IMG/VR virus record: IMGVR_UViG_3300037492_000387
Span: 1 to 48,096 of that record
Strand: one strand, 5' to 3'
From: a virus
DNA length: 48,096 nucleotides
Part shown: in pieces, positions 41,496 through 48,096 of the stretch
How the letters are laid out: each line of letters begins with the position of its first letter
Position numbering within the stretch: position 1 is the first letter of the stretch
Translations under genes and position numbers: made by a program
The notes under the pieces: model-generated
The model's input: only the letters and a program-made list of their open reading frames with translations
Database searches by the model: none
Told to the model about the DNA's origin: nothing

Positions 41496-43760
41496 ATGGT
41501 TGAAATAGACGTACCAGAACAATTAGAATCACATGTAAGACTTGTAAAATTGACAAGAAATACGAAAGACGCGTGTGAAACAGGATGGCCCAAAGATCGG
41601 AATTATTCTATTTCTGATCCGGAAATAATTAGGCACACCGAGCGCGGCGGGAATTATGGGATTTTTCCAGTTCATAACCTGGTTGTAATTGATTGCGATA
41701 CTGATGAATTATATAATGCGATTCCCGACGAGTGGAAAAGAACCCTCACAGTTAAATCGGGAAAAGAAAACGGATCGGGGCGACACCTGTATTTTAATTG
41801 TGCGGACCCCCAACCAACGAAGATATTATTAAAAATTGAGGGAAAACCCATTGGAGACATAAGAGGAACCGGATCGGTTACATATACGGTCGGTGCTGGA
41901 AGCATTCATCCTGACAGTAAAAAAATGTATGAATATATCGATAGGTTGGCCCAACTTGTGTCTATCAAGTGGGCCGATATTTCAGACTTGAGAACTCGGT
42001 TTGGTGTTAATGATAATGTTGGTATCGAAACTATAAAAACAAATATACCAAAATGCATTGGTTCTTCCGGGTCGTTATCAGACGTACTCAATTTAAAAAT
42101 TGAAGACTTTTGTCAACCGGTTGGAAAGACAATTAGAAGACAAAATGGAGATATTCAAGGGACGCACCCGATACACGGATCGGATGGTGGAAAGAATTTT
42201 TCAATTAATCCCGGAAGGAACGTTTGGTTTTGCTTCAGATGCGGGGTAGGAGGGGACCCCGTGTCTTGGATCGCCTATGCATATTGCGGGGTGCACGAGC
42301 ATAGATGCAACCGTCTTTCTGCATACGAGTTTCAGGGGGTGAAAGAGTGGTTAAAAAACAATGGTTATTACGAGAAAATACAAGAAATTGACGACGCGTA
42401 TCATAATAAAAAAGAAGAGGCCGCCGCGGCGGTAGACTTAACGAAAATTTTAACACAGACAGATGAAACCGAGGGAGAAAATGAGATTGCGTTAGCTCGT
42501 TCTCGAAATCGTCTCCCCCAATTTGAAGAAATGCCGCCGGGAATTTTCTCAGAATATATTAATTTTGGGGAGAGGGTCTCCTACTCGTTAAAAGAGTTTC
42601 ATTTTGCCGCGTTCCTCGCGGTTGCATCAATGCCGCTGGGGAGGCGCGTTACAATTAGAGTCGGAATGACGACAATATATCCCAATATATATTCAATGGT
42701 CATAGGGCACACTACCATTTCGGGAAAATCTACCGCGTGCAACATTGCCGTGAACGAGGTTGGCCCCATCATATTTTATGAAGAACCAATTGCAATTTTC
42801 AATTCGGTTCGCGAACTCATAGGAACCATAAGCGATCCTGCGCTGGTTCAAAAATTAAACGACTGTTATAATGCGCTTTGGTATTATGACGACTGTGCCG
42901 GGTTCTTTGAAGACGCCACCACCTGGAACGCGAACATAATGAGAACACTCTGTCAGGCGTATGATGGCGGTAAAGTTGAAAGAACCCTCTCAAAACGCAA
43001 CAAGGGCGAGTATACATGGAGGTGCCCAGAACCGTTTTTATCAATTCTCTTTAATACCACGATTGCGGATATAGAAAAACTCTCGTCAGAAAAGTTATTT
43101 TCTTCCGGGTTTTTCCCGCGTTTAATGTGGTTCATTGGACAGGGGGGATACCCGCGACGCAACGAAAACGCTACTGACGAGAATATGCGAATTTTGGAGG
43201 GAATTAAAGAAAAAGTCAAACATGTTAAAGACGCATTGCAGAAACTCCCTCCGGACAGTGTTGTTTTTGGGGTATGTGATCTAATTGAAGACTGGAAAAT
43301 TGAGTCCACTTTATCTCATTTAGAAAAAGAGGACGAGGCATTTAGGGCGGCGGTTTCGCGTGGGTTTATTCACGCATATAAAATGGCGGCAATATTCACG
43401 TTATATGATCCAGAATATACAGAATCGTGTATAACCTCCAGAGAACGCCTGGAGATACCCGAGAAACACGCGAGGGCTGCACTTAAGATCGTGTCTGAAT
43501 ATCTCATTCCCAGAGCAATGTACGTGTACAATATGTGCACGTCGGCGAACGTAAACAATCACCGTGTAATTGTACTCCGGGCACTTTCCGCGTCTGGGGG
43601 TTCCATAGAACGCACCAAGTTACTTAGGAAAACACATCTGGATAAAAAGGAGCTGAGCAGCGCGATCAGTACATTGCTGGAGAGCGGAGAAATAAAAACG
43701 AGATCCATTAAGAAAAAAGGCAACGATAAGTCAACTGAGTTTATTATTAAGAATAGTTAA
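41496..43760 (+). CDS. PrimPol-zinc finger-DUF3987 replication protein (754 aa)
   Basis: Residues about 1-170 are an archaeo-eukaryotic primase/PrimPol domain: VVIDCDTD (metal-binding Asp66, Asp68), GSGRHLYF (His97) and GSVTYTVGAGSIHP. At about 222-260 a DnaG-type zinc finger follows: HPIHGSDGGKNFSINPGRNVWFCFRCGVGGDPVSWI. From about 355 a DUF3987-like helicase/ATPase region begins, with IGHTTISGKST (Walker A-like) and ALWYYDDCAGF (Walker B-like). The C-terminus is a winged helix (NHRVIVLRALSASGGSIERTKLL). It should prime and unwind viral DNA. Confidence 0.88.
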   Translation: MVEIDVPEQLESHVRLVKLTRNTKDACETGWPKDRNYSISDPEIIRHTERGGNYGIFPVHNLVVIDCDTDELYNAIPDEWKRTLTVKSGKENGSGRHLYFNCADPQPTKILLKIEGKPIGDIRGTGSVTYTVGAGSIHPDSKKMYEYIDRLAQLVSIKWADISDLRTRFGVNDNVGIETIKTNIPKCIGSSGSLSDVLNLKIEDFCQPVGKTIRRQNGDIQGTHPIHGSDGGKNFSINPGRNVWFCFRCGVGGDPVSWIAYAYCGVHEHRCNRLSAYEFQGVKEWLKNNGYYEKIQEIDDAYHNKKEEAAAAVDLTKILTQTDETEGENEIALARSRNRLPQFEEMPPGIFSEYINFGERVSYSLKEFHFAAFLAVASMPLGRRVTIRVGMTTIYPNIYSMVIGHTTISGKSTACNIAVNEVGPIIFYEEPIAIFNSVRELIGTISDPALVQKLNDCYNALWYYDDCAGFFEDATTWNANIMRTLCQAYDGGKVERTLSKRNKGEYTWRCPEPFLSILFNTTIADIEKLSSEKLFSSGFFPRLMWFIGQGGYPRRNENATDENMRILEGIKEKVKHVKDALQKLPPDSVVFGVCDLIEDWKIESTLSHLEKEDEAFRAAVSRGFIHAYKMAAIFTLYDPEYTESCITSRERLEIPEKHARAALKIVSEYLIPRAMYVYNMCTSANVNNHRVIVLRALSASGGSIERTKLLRKTHLDKKELSSAISTLLESGEIKTRSIKKKGNDKSTEFIIKNS

Positions 43761-44156
43761 TACGTCTCAAAAACTCATAAAAAACGAAAAAGTTAACTAG
43801 AAAAGGTTGGTTATTTATACAAGTTAAAACAAAATTTGATATTTTTGTTATGTAATTAAATATTACGTTCTACGATCATAAACTTTTTTTAATTAACTTT
43901 TATCAGAGTCACAAAACGCACGGAGTGTAGGGGGCTCTCTTTCTGTATGTGATCGTAATCTCCCCTATACGTGTCGCGAATGGGCTCTGTGAGCTTTGTG
44001 AGTTATGTACATAATGATAATTATGTTAATTTTATTAAATAGGTACCGTTAGAGAGAGACGAGATTTTCTCTTTTACATTTAAACTTTAAATAGTTTAAA
44101 TACTCAAACCACACCTATCAGAAATACATATATACTAATATGACACACTAGTAATT
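43761..44156. other. AT-rich non-coding region, candidate replication origin (about 400 bp)
   Basis: No gene is visible. The region has T-tracts (for example 43881-43900), an imperfect inverted repeat GTGTAGGGG/CCCCTATAC (43925-43933 and 43962-43970), the palindrome TTATGTACATAA (44003-44014), and TTAAACT-TTAAAT-AGTTTAA (44080-44099). It is by far the longest AT-rich non-coding stretch and lies right after the primase gene, as origins often do. It also contains the promoter of the 44157 gene and probably the end of the primase transcript. Confidence 0.5.
44124..44137 (+). promoter_or_regulatory. TATA box for the RHH/Cys-protein operon
   Basis: ATACATATATACTA is centred about 26 bases before ATG 44157, matching the near-leaderless spacing seen elsewhere. 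Confidence 0.6.
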
Positions 44157-44300
44157 ATGGAGAACAGAGAACCTATCACGGTGGTCCTATTAAAAGACCT
44201 CCTCGCGACCCTGAACGCGGAGGCGAAGCGAACCAACACCTCCCGCTCCCGGCTTGTGGAGAACATACTCCTCCACGCTTTTCAGATGGGTGGAAAATGA
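44157..44300 (+). CDS. RHH (CopG-like) regulator (47 aa)
   Basis: EPITVVLLKDLLATLNAEAKRTNTSRSRLVENILLHAFQMG is a complete ribbon-helix-helix: beta strand (PITVVLL), helix A (LLATLNAEAKRTN), turn (TSRS) and helix B (RLVENILLHAF). It likely binds DNA as a dimer, perhaps at the palindromes just upstream. Its TGA overlaps the next ATG. Confidence 0.72.
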   Translation: MENREPITVVLLKDLLATLNAEAKRTNTSRSRLVENILLHAFQMGGK

Positions 44301-44572
44301 ACACTATGGGAAGGAGAAACGAAGCCAAGACCGGCCCGACAACATACGAAAACGCACTTGTCCGAATCAACGATGCTCAGAGAGAGAAAGAGGTGTCGCC
44401 CGCATGCCAAAGGTGTATCTCGTGCACATGGACCCGCGACGAGTACCTAAAAACCCGGTATTGGTGCCTACACCCAGGCCCGTGCTTGCCAGTGGGGTTT
44501 GGGGGAGAGTTGTTGTCGAGGGCAATAGATGATATGCCTCCGAACGAGAAGGCCTTGAGGGGATTAGTATGA
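44297..44572 (+). CDS. Cys-rich protein, paralogue of the 36760 gene (91 aa)
   Basis: ATG 44297 overlaps the RHH TGA. The core CQRCISCTWTRDEYLKTRYWCLHPGPCLPVGFGGELLSR is closely matched to the 36760 product, also downstream of an RHH gene. Five cysteines suggest a metal site. The N-terminus (MGRRNEAKTGPTTYENALVRINDAQREKEV) is charged and aligns with NRIVRVNSAQMQKEV in the paralogue. Confidence 0.75.
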   Translation: MNTMGRRNEAKTGPTTYENALVRINDAQREKEVSPACQRCISCTWTRDEYLKTRYWCLHPGPCLPVGFGGELLSRAIDDMPPNEKALRGLV

Positions 44573-44688
44573 CCGGTACACACGAGGCCGCCCGTGAGAG
44601 TACGTGCGAGGGCGGCCCCGCTCACGATTGCCGGGCGTGCCCAGACAGAGAGGAGTGTTACGGGGACGTATTGTATCATCAAGAGTAG
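44569..44688 (+). CDS. Cys-rich micro-protein (39 aa)
   Basis: ATG 44569 overlaps the preceding TGA. The protein MTGTHEAARESTCEGGPAHDCRACPDREECYGDVLYHQE has four cysteines (C-x7-C-x2-C-x5-C), as a small zinc or Fe-S type site. The third gene of the cassette at 37035 is also a small Cys protein. Unknown function. Confidence 0.5.
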   Translation: MTGTHEAARESTCEGGPAHDCRACPDREECYGDVLYHQE

Positions 44689-44783
44689 ATGAGGGCAATG
44701 ATCCACATGGGAACCATCGAGCGTGCGAGCAGTGTTGTGTCGTTCTTCCGTGCCCGTGTGGTGAGCCAAAATCATCAGAAAAA

Positions 44784-44797
44784 CTTAAATATTTTTA
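44784..44797 (+). promoter_or_regulatory. TATA box for the RHH/MT-A70 operon
   Basis: CTTAAATATTTTTA is centred about 23 bases before ATG 44814 and follows a 100-base stretch without a clear gene. It probably serves the genes at 44814, 44966 and 46225. Confidence 0.55.
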
Positions 44798-44813
44798 CGT
44801 ACTACTTATATAT

Positions 44814-44969
44814 ATGAGAACAAGAGACCGGGAGGCTGTATCTATGACTCTCCCAAAAGGCCTGATCGACCGCCTCGACGCATTCAGAGGAGACGTGCCC
44901 AGATCTGTAACTCTTCAACGCATGATTGAACACGTTCTCGAAGAGAACGGGGCGGGGGAAAATAAATGA
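44814..44969 (+). CDS. RHH (CopG-like) regulator (51 aa)
   Basis: MRTRDREAVSMTLPKGLIDRLDAFRGDVPRSVTLQRMIEHVLEENG has a beta strand (EAVSMTLPKG), helix A (LIDRLDAFRG), the turn VPRSV and helix B (TLQRMIEHVLEE), a canonical ribbon-helix-helix. It is coupled by ATGA overlap to the MT-A70 gene and may autoregulate this small operon. Confidence 0.75.
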   Translation: MRTRDREAVSMTLPKGLIDRLDAFRGDVPRSVTLQRMIEHVLEENGAGENK

Positions 44970-46228
44970 CTGGAATGATTATAGATGCCCCTATTGAAAA
45001 TATAATTGTAAAAGAACGAAAGAGGGCTCCATACTCTGATATCCTTAGAATGGTCGATTCGATTTCAACCCTTGGATTAATAAATCCGATCACAATAACG
45101 CGGGATTTAATTTTAATTTCGGGATATCACAGGCTCAAGGCGTGTGAGTTTTTGGGGTGGGAGACTATCCCGGCAATTGTTCATAATTCATCAGAAATAA
45201 AGTCGGAAGATCGATGCGAAATACAGAACGATCAACACATGATTGAATTAAAGAACGAATTGATAGAAATTGACGAAAACCTGGTGAGGTTTGAACTTGT
45301 TGCCCTGGATCTAGCCACACATTTTGCCCGCAGGAAGGAGATATATGAGATCTTTCACCCGGAAACGAAGGTTGGGTCAACCGGTGGCGGGGTTGGGGGT
45401 ATTGGAACAAAATATAAAACTGACTTTGCAGAAAATGCAAACTCAGTTGTTCCATCCTTCGTGGAAGACACTTCAACCAAAACTCGAAAATCTAAACGGA
45501 CGGTTTATGACTATCTTCAAATTGCAGCAGGTTTGACAGACGAAACAAAAGAAACACTTTTAGGAACCGACTTCGAAGATAGGAAAACAGATCTTTTAAA
45601 ACTATCTAAAGAGGACTCAGAAACCCAAAAAAGATTATCTGAAAAACTTGCAACAGGTGTGGCAAAATCGTATCACGACGCAAAGCGATTGATTTCTTCT
45701 GAAGATGTTCAAAAAACCCCCCCGATTGAAGGTATGTTTCGCGTCGTTTATGCCGATCCTCCATGGGAATATGGAGGATCAATGAATGAGACTTACGGAA
45801 CTGCCGATAAACATTATCCAACAATGTCATTAGAAGACATTTGCAATATACCTATACAAGACCATTTAGAAGACAATTCCGTTTTATTTTTGTGGACAAC
45901 GTCCCCGGTTCTTGAAGAATCGTTCCAAGTAATAAATTCTTGGGGATTTAAGTATAAATCGTCTTTTATTTGGGATAAACAAAAACATGTAATGGGCCAT
46001 TATAATAGTGTTCGACATGAAATTTTATTGGTATCTACTCGCGGATCATGTACTCCTGAAAATGTGAAATTGTTTGATAGTGTGGTCAGTGAACCCAGAA
46101 CAGACCACAGTAAAAAACCAGAGATTTTCAGAGAGATTATAGATACCATATATCCGTCGGGTTCTCGAATTGAGTTATTTGCGAGGGCAACATCACCAGG
46201 GTGGGAATCTTGGGGGAATCAAGTATGA
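44966..46228 (+). CDS. ParB-domain / MT-A70 adenine methyltransferase fusion (420 aa)
   Basis: Residues about 5-75 are a ParB N-terminal domain (IIDAPIENIIVKERKRAPYSDILRMVDSISTLGLINPITI, ISGYHRLKACEFLGW). The middle resembles the helical part of ParB-like regulators (KRTVYDYLQIAAGL). At about residue 263 DPPW opens an MT-A70 domain (VVYADPPWEYGG, HYPTMSLEDICNIPI, LFLWTTSPVLEESFQVINSWGFKYKSSFIWDK, HEILLVSTRG, SKKPEIFREIIDTIYP, IELFARA). It should make N6-methyladenine. It is AT-rich like the next gene. Confidence 0.9.
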   Translation: MTGMIIDAPIENIIVKERKRAPYSDILRMVDSISTLGLINPITITRDLILISGYHRLKACEFLGWETIPAIVHNSSEIKSEDRCEIQNDQHMIELKNELIEIDENLVRFELVALDLATHFARRKEIYEIFHPETKVGSTGGGVGGIGTKYKTDFAENANSVVPSFVEDTSTKTRKSKRTVYDYLQIAAGLTDETKETLLGTDFEDRKTDLLKLSKEDSETQKRLSEKLATGVAKSYHDAKRLISSEDVQKTPPIEGMFRVVYADPPWEYGGSMNETYGTADKHYPTMSLEDICNIPIQDHLEDNSVLFLWTTSPVLEESFQVINSWGFKYKSSFIWDKQKHVMGHYNSVRHEILLVSTRGSCTPENVKLFDSVVSEPRTDHSKKPEIFREIIDTIYPSGSRIELFARATSPGWESWGNQV

Positions 46229-46791
46229 GTGTGAACGATTATTATAACAGACAACGAAAAGAGGCAGAAGAATTTCAAGACTGGTTAATGCTTGAATTAA
46301 ATAAAAGAGGAATAATTATTCAAATATTTACTAGCAAGGAATATCAATACGCACACGGAGAAACCCCGGCACGCGATGAAATTAAATTTGATAAAGAGGC
46401 ATTAAGATATCCTAACTTGTGGATTGAATTTTATGAGAAAAAATACTCAGAAAATTTAAATTATGTAAAGTCTGGAATACTTAGAGAAAATATTATCCGG
46501 TGGTTTCATGGGAACTATGAATGGGTATACATTTTTGATAAACGGAGACTTCTAGAATATATTTTAAATAATCAAAAAAAGGGGAGATTTCAATTAAAAG
46601 AGAATATTAGAAAAACCTCAATGGGAGCATTACTTCCACAAAGTGAAGCTAATTCAATATGTTCTAGAAAAATCCGTTTTAACGAACCAGATATTATAAA
46701 AAGTGTCGTAATAACGAAAAACTGCACGTTTACAAAACACACCGTTTTCGAAAGTAGAGAAGAAGAAGTCCTCTCTAAATGGGGTATTTAG
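46225..46791 (+). CDS. Possible nuclease-like protein next to MT-A70 (188 aa)
   Basis: ATG 46225 overlaps the methylase TGA. The N-terminal half (EEFQDWLMLELNKRGIIIQIFTSKEYQYAHGETPARDEIKFDKEALRYPNLWIEFYEKK) has a charged pattern with E...DEIKFD and IEFYEKK like the D-ExK core of PD-(D/E)XK nucleases, and a C-terminal Cys/His part (ITKNCTFTKHTVF). I do not recognise the family. Together with the methylase it could form a restriction-modification or DNA-repair pair; this is inference. Confidence 0.55.
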   Translation: MSVNDYYNRQRKEAEEFQDWLMLELNKRGIIIQIFTSKEYQYAHGETPARDEIKFDKEALRYPNLWIEFYEKKYSENLNYVKSGILRENIIRWFHGNYEWVYIFDKRRLLEYILNNQKKGRFQLKENIRKTSMGALLPQSEANSICSRKIRFNEPDIIKSVVITKNCTFTKHTVFESREEEVLSKWGI

Positions 46792-46797
46792 GAGGCG

Positions 46798-47172
46798 ATG
46801 ATTTTGGTTTGTTCAAACTCATCCACAAGGAAACGCAAAGGGAGAGACTTTCAAACCTGGGTGGCAGATCAGATCAAAGACACTCTCCTATGTCATCCTG
46901 ACGACGTGAAACCCGTTCTCATGTCCGGGGCCGGTGTAGATATCCAGATCTCCCCAGCTATGCGGGTTCGGTTCCCCTTCAGCATAGAATGCAAGAGAAC
47001 CGAATCACTCAACGTATGGGCGGCCTTCAAACAGGCGAAGGATAACGCGGTGGGGGGAACCCATCCGGTAGTAGTGGTGAAGTCCAACCGGCAACCACCA
47101 TTAGCCGTCCTGACATTCGAGACGTTCATGGCAATGTGGGAAGAGATCGACAAGTCCCGGGGTGGAAGATGA
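46798..47172 (+). CDS. Holliday-junction-resolvase-like / PD-(D/E)XK nuclease (124 aa)
   Basis: KRKGRDFQTWVADQIKDTL leads helix 1, then GAGVDIQISPAMRVRFPFSIECKRTESLNVWAAFKQAKDNA gives the core VDI...FSIECK (D-ExK) with a following helix, and THPVVVVKSNRQPPLAVL the last strands. This is the layout of small archaeal/phage Holliday-junction resolvases and related RecB-like nucleases. AGGAGG lies just before the ATG. It could resolve replication intermediates before packaging. It opens the small-gene chain. Confidence 0.75.
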   Translation: MILVCSNSSTRKRKGRDFQTWVADQIKDTLLCHPDDVKPVLMSGAGVDIQISPAMRVRFPFSIECKRTESLNVWAAFKQAKDNAVGGTHPVVVVKSNRQPPLAVLTFETFMAMWEEIDKSRGGR

Positions 47173-47381
47173 CTCTACCTGTTGGGGACGCACATGCCAA
47201 CTCATGGTTGAATAACCCCTGGTCTCATGGCGGGCATGCCTGCGACAGGTGCCACCGCGTAATTCAGCACGAAGACCTTCTTGTCAGTATAGAAGGCAAC
47301 CTTGCCCGGGTTCACGGGTACCAGTGTTCCTGCGGAATGAGTAAAGGGCACGGAAAAAAATTCGACTGGAGACTGATATGA
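47169..47381 (+). CDS. Zinc-binding small protein (70 aa)
   Basis: ATG 47169 overlaps the nuclease TGA. Residues around 18-60, HGGHACDRCHRVIQHEDLLVSIEGNLARVHGYQCSCGMSKGHGKKF, hold CDRC and CSC plus several His, so one zinc ribbon is likely. The stop overlaps the next ATG. Unknown function. Confidence 0.7.
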   Translation: MTLPVGDAHANSWLNNPWSHGGHACDRCHRVIQHEDLLVSIEGNLARVHGYQCSCGMSKGHGKKFDWRLI

Positions 47382-47608
47382 TATCGCCTATCGCACACTC
47401 ACTGATCAAGTTCGACTTCACTGTAAAAGGGAGTGGGACTGTACTGCTAGATACCAAGACTCCCTCCGGGGTAGCGTGGACAGAGATCCGGAACGCTCTT
47501 GTGGGTGGTATTGATCACTCCCGGTGCAATATCTCCGGGCACTTCGTCGCGAACATCTCCCACCTGGATCTCACTATCCCCAACTGGAAACAGGAGGCGG
47601 CACCGTGA
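47378..47608 (+). CDS. Hypothetical protein (76 aa)
   Basis: ATG 47378 overlaps the previous TGA, and the TGA at 47606-47608 overlaps a GTG start. The protein IKFDFTVKGSGTVLLDTKTPSGVAWTEIRNALVGGIDHSRCNISGHFVANISHLDLTIPNW looks like a small alpha/beta domain. It has one Cys only. Unknown family. Confidence 0.6.
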   Translation: MISPIAHSLIKFDFTVKGSGTVLLDTKTPSGVAWTEIRNALVGGIDHSRCNISGHFVANISHLDLTIPNWKQEAAP

Positions 47609-47793
47609 CATCTCATCCCAACCGGTGCCGACATTGTAAATATGCATCTGGAGATAGAGGTGCCCATTGGTGTTATGCGAATCCCCCAGCTAACGGGAGG
47701 TATCGTCAATGGATCAGTGGAGACACGTACAACGAATTCATTGCTATCCTGGGATGTGCATCATTCGAAAAGGATGAGGAAAGTTCACCATGA
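47605..47793 (+). CDS. Cys-containing small protein (62 aa)
   Basis: The GTG start at 47605 overlaps the previous TGA. SHPNRCRHCKYASGDRGAHWCYANPP carries a CxxC pair and a third Cys, with a fourth in AILGCASFEKDEE. This CxxC...WC...GC layout is common in small phage proteins that hold one zinc. The C-terminus (GCASFEKDEESSP) is acidic. Confidence 0.65.
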   Translation: MTSHPNRCRHCKYASGDRGAHWCYANPPANGRYRQWISGDTYNEFIAILGCASFEKDEESSP

Positions 47794-47939
47794 CCCTCTA
47801 CTACCACGAACCCTCCCCGCAAACTAACCTGGACGGAACTCACACGAAACAGAAAGACGGTTCTACCGTTCGCCTGTCTGGGCGGGGAAAACATTTCGAA
47901 GAAATTAAGAAACAACTGGAAAAGGAGCAATGGCTATGA
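47790..47939 (+). CDS. Hypothetical micro-protein (49 aa)
   Basis: ATG 47790 overlaps the previous TGA, and the TGA 47937-47939 overlaps the next ATG. The protein starts MTLYYHEPSPQTNLDG, followed by SGRGKHFEEIKKQLEKEQWL, a charged C-terminal helix. Unknown function; included on the strength of the two overlaps. Confidence 0.5.
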   Translation: MTLYYHEPSPQTNLDGTHTKQKDGSTVRLSGRGKHFEEIKKQLEKEQWL

Positions 47940-48094
47940 TCTGCACTCATTGCGGGAACGAGTACACCATCCCCGGGAACCTATACGACCCCGGGAAACG
48001 TCCGCACACGGGTATGTGCGTAGACTGTCTCTATCAGCGTGTGTGTTGCCCGGAATGCTCGAATGAAAATCCCAGGGCGTGTGACCGCTCATGA
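47936..48094 (+). CDS. Zinc-ribbon micro-protein spanning the circular join (52 aa)
   Basis: ATG 47936 overlaps the preceding TGA. MICTHCGNEYTIPGN, then TGMCVDCLYQRVCCPECSNENPRACDRS give four CxxC-like knuckles or pairs, a dense zinc ribbon. The final 125 bases are repeated at 1-125, and on the circle the next gene begins at 122 with the same ATGA overlap, which supports the closure of the genome. Confidence 0.75.
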   Translation: MICTHCGNEYTIPGNLYDPGKRPHTGMCVDCLYQRVCCPECSNENPRACDRS

Positions 48095-48096
48095 CG
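47970..48096. repeat. Terminal direct repeat, right copy (circular overlap)
   Basis: This is the identical partner of bases 1-127. Removing one copy gives a closed molecule of 47,969 bp in which the small-gene chain from 46.8 kb continues without interruption into 122-1560. Confidence 0.95.

Noticed and set aside
43925-43970. CRISPR-like or iteron array in the AT-rich region
   Set aside because: The repeats are single inverted pairs, not regularly spaced direct repeats.
44689-44813. Cys-rich stretch HRACEQCCVVLPCPCGE in frame with the RHH gene
   Set aside because: It looks like a zinc knuckle but has no canonical start and the TATA box for the RHH gene lies between; left unannotated.

Overview
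The window is one complete, circularly closed genome of a tailed virus (head-tail, HK97-fold capsid) that very probably infects an archaeon. The last 127 bases (47970-48096) repeat the first 127 exactly, so the unit is 47,969 bp and one gene runs across the join. The archaeal host is inferred from TATA-box promoters centred about 23-30 bases before near-leaderless start codons, from ribbon-helix-helix (RHH) regulators, a PrimPol-type primase, a Cas4-type nuclease and many small zinc-ribbon proteins. A methanogen-like (Methanomicrobia) host is my best guess, but nothing here proves it. No integrase, tRNA, CRISPR array or insertion sequence was seen.

Layout on the circle: (1) 46.8 kb through the join to 1.56 kb is a chain of tiny genes, mostly Cys-rich, almost all joined by ATGA/GTGA start-stop overlaps. 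(2) 1.6-4.75 kb holds secreted or membrane proteins (one with four IPT/TIG repeats), then a structured non-coding stretch and three micro-genes. (3) 4.8-6.3 kb is a possible lysis or effector cluster: a coiled-coil tail-anchored (XhlA-like) protein, an unknown protein and an intact caspase-like peptidase. (4) 6.3-9.0 kb is a recombination-scarred region with a ParB-DNA methyltransferase fusion and a ParB-DUF4417 fusion. (5) 9.07-31.15 kb is the virion operon: terminase, portal, Mu-F-like protein, protease/scaffold, capsid, connectors, two tail-tube paralogues, frameshifted tail chaperone, tape measure, Dit-like protein, hub and baseplate proteins. (6) 31.2-36.5 kb codes for host-contact proteins: fibre, TPR glycosyltransferase, Gly-X-Thr collagen-like protein, and a C-type-lectin-fold protein whose C-terminus looks like a diversity-generating retroelement (DGR) variable region. 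(7) 37.4-41.15 kb on the minus strand is a recombination/replication operon (Sak4-like ATPase, DUF669 protein, Cas4-like nuclease, SF2 helicase). A Cro-like regulator and a PrimPol-zinc-DUF3987 replication protein diverge from it. (8) 43.76-44.16 kb is an AT-rich non-coding stretch, the best origin candidate. (9) 44.16-46.8 kb holds RHH regulators, a ParB-MT-A70 methyltransferase and nuclease-like proteins.

How it works together: late virion genes sit behind a repeated promoter, CCTATTTTCCTATTTTTAT, which can synchronise terminase/portal, scaffold/capsid and fibre expression. Three proteins join a ParB-type N-terminus to different C-termini (N4/N6 methylase, DUF4417, MT-A70), which suggests modular DNA modification or anti-restriction. 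The most unusual points are the DGR-like variable protein with no reverse transcriptase in the closed genome, the caspase beside a holin-like protein, the scars showing how the ParB-DUF4417 cassette was inserted, and the apparent portal/Mu-F frameshift fusion at an A9 tract.
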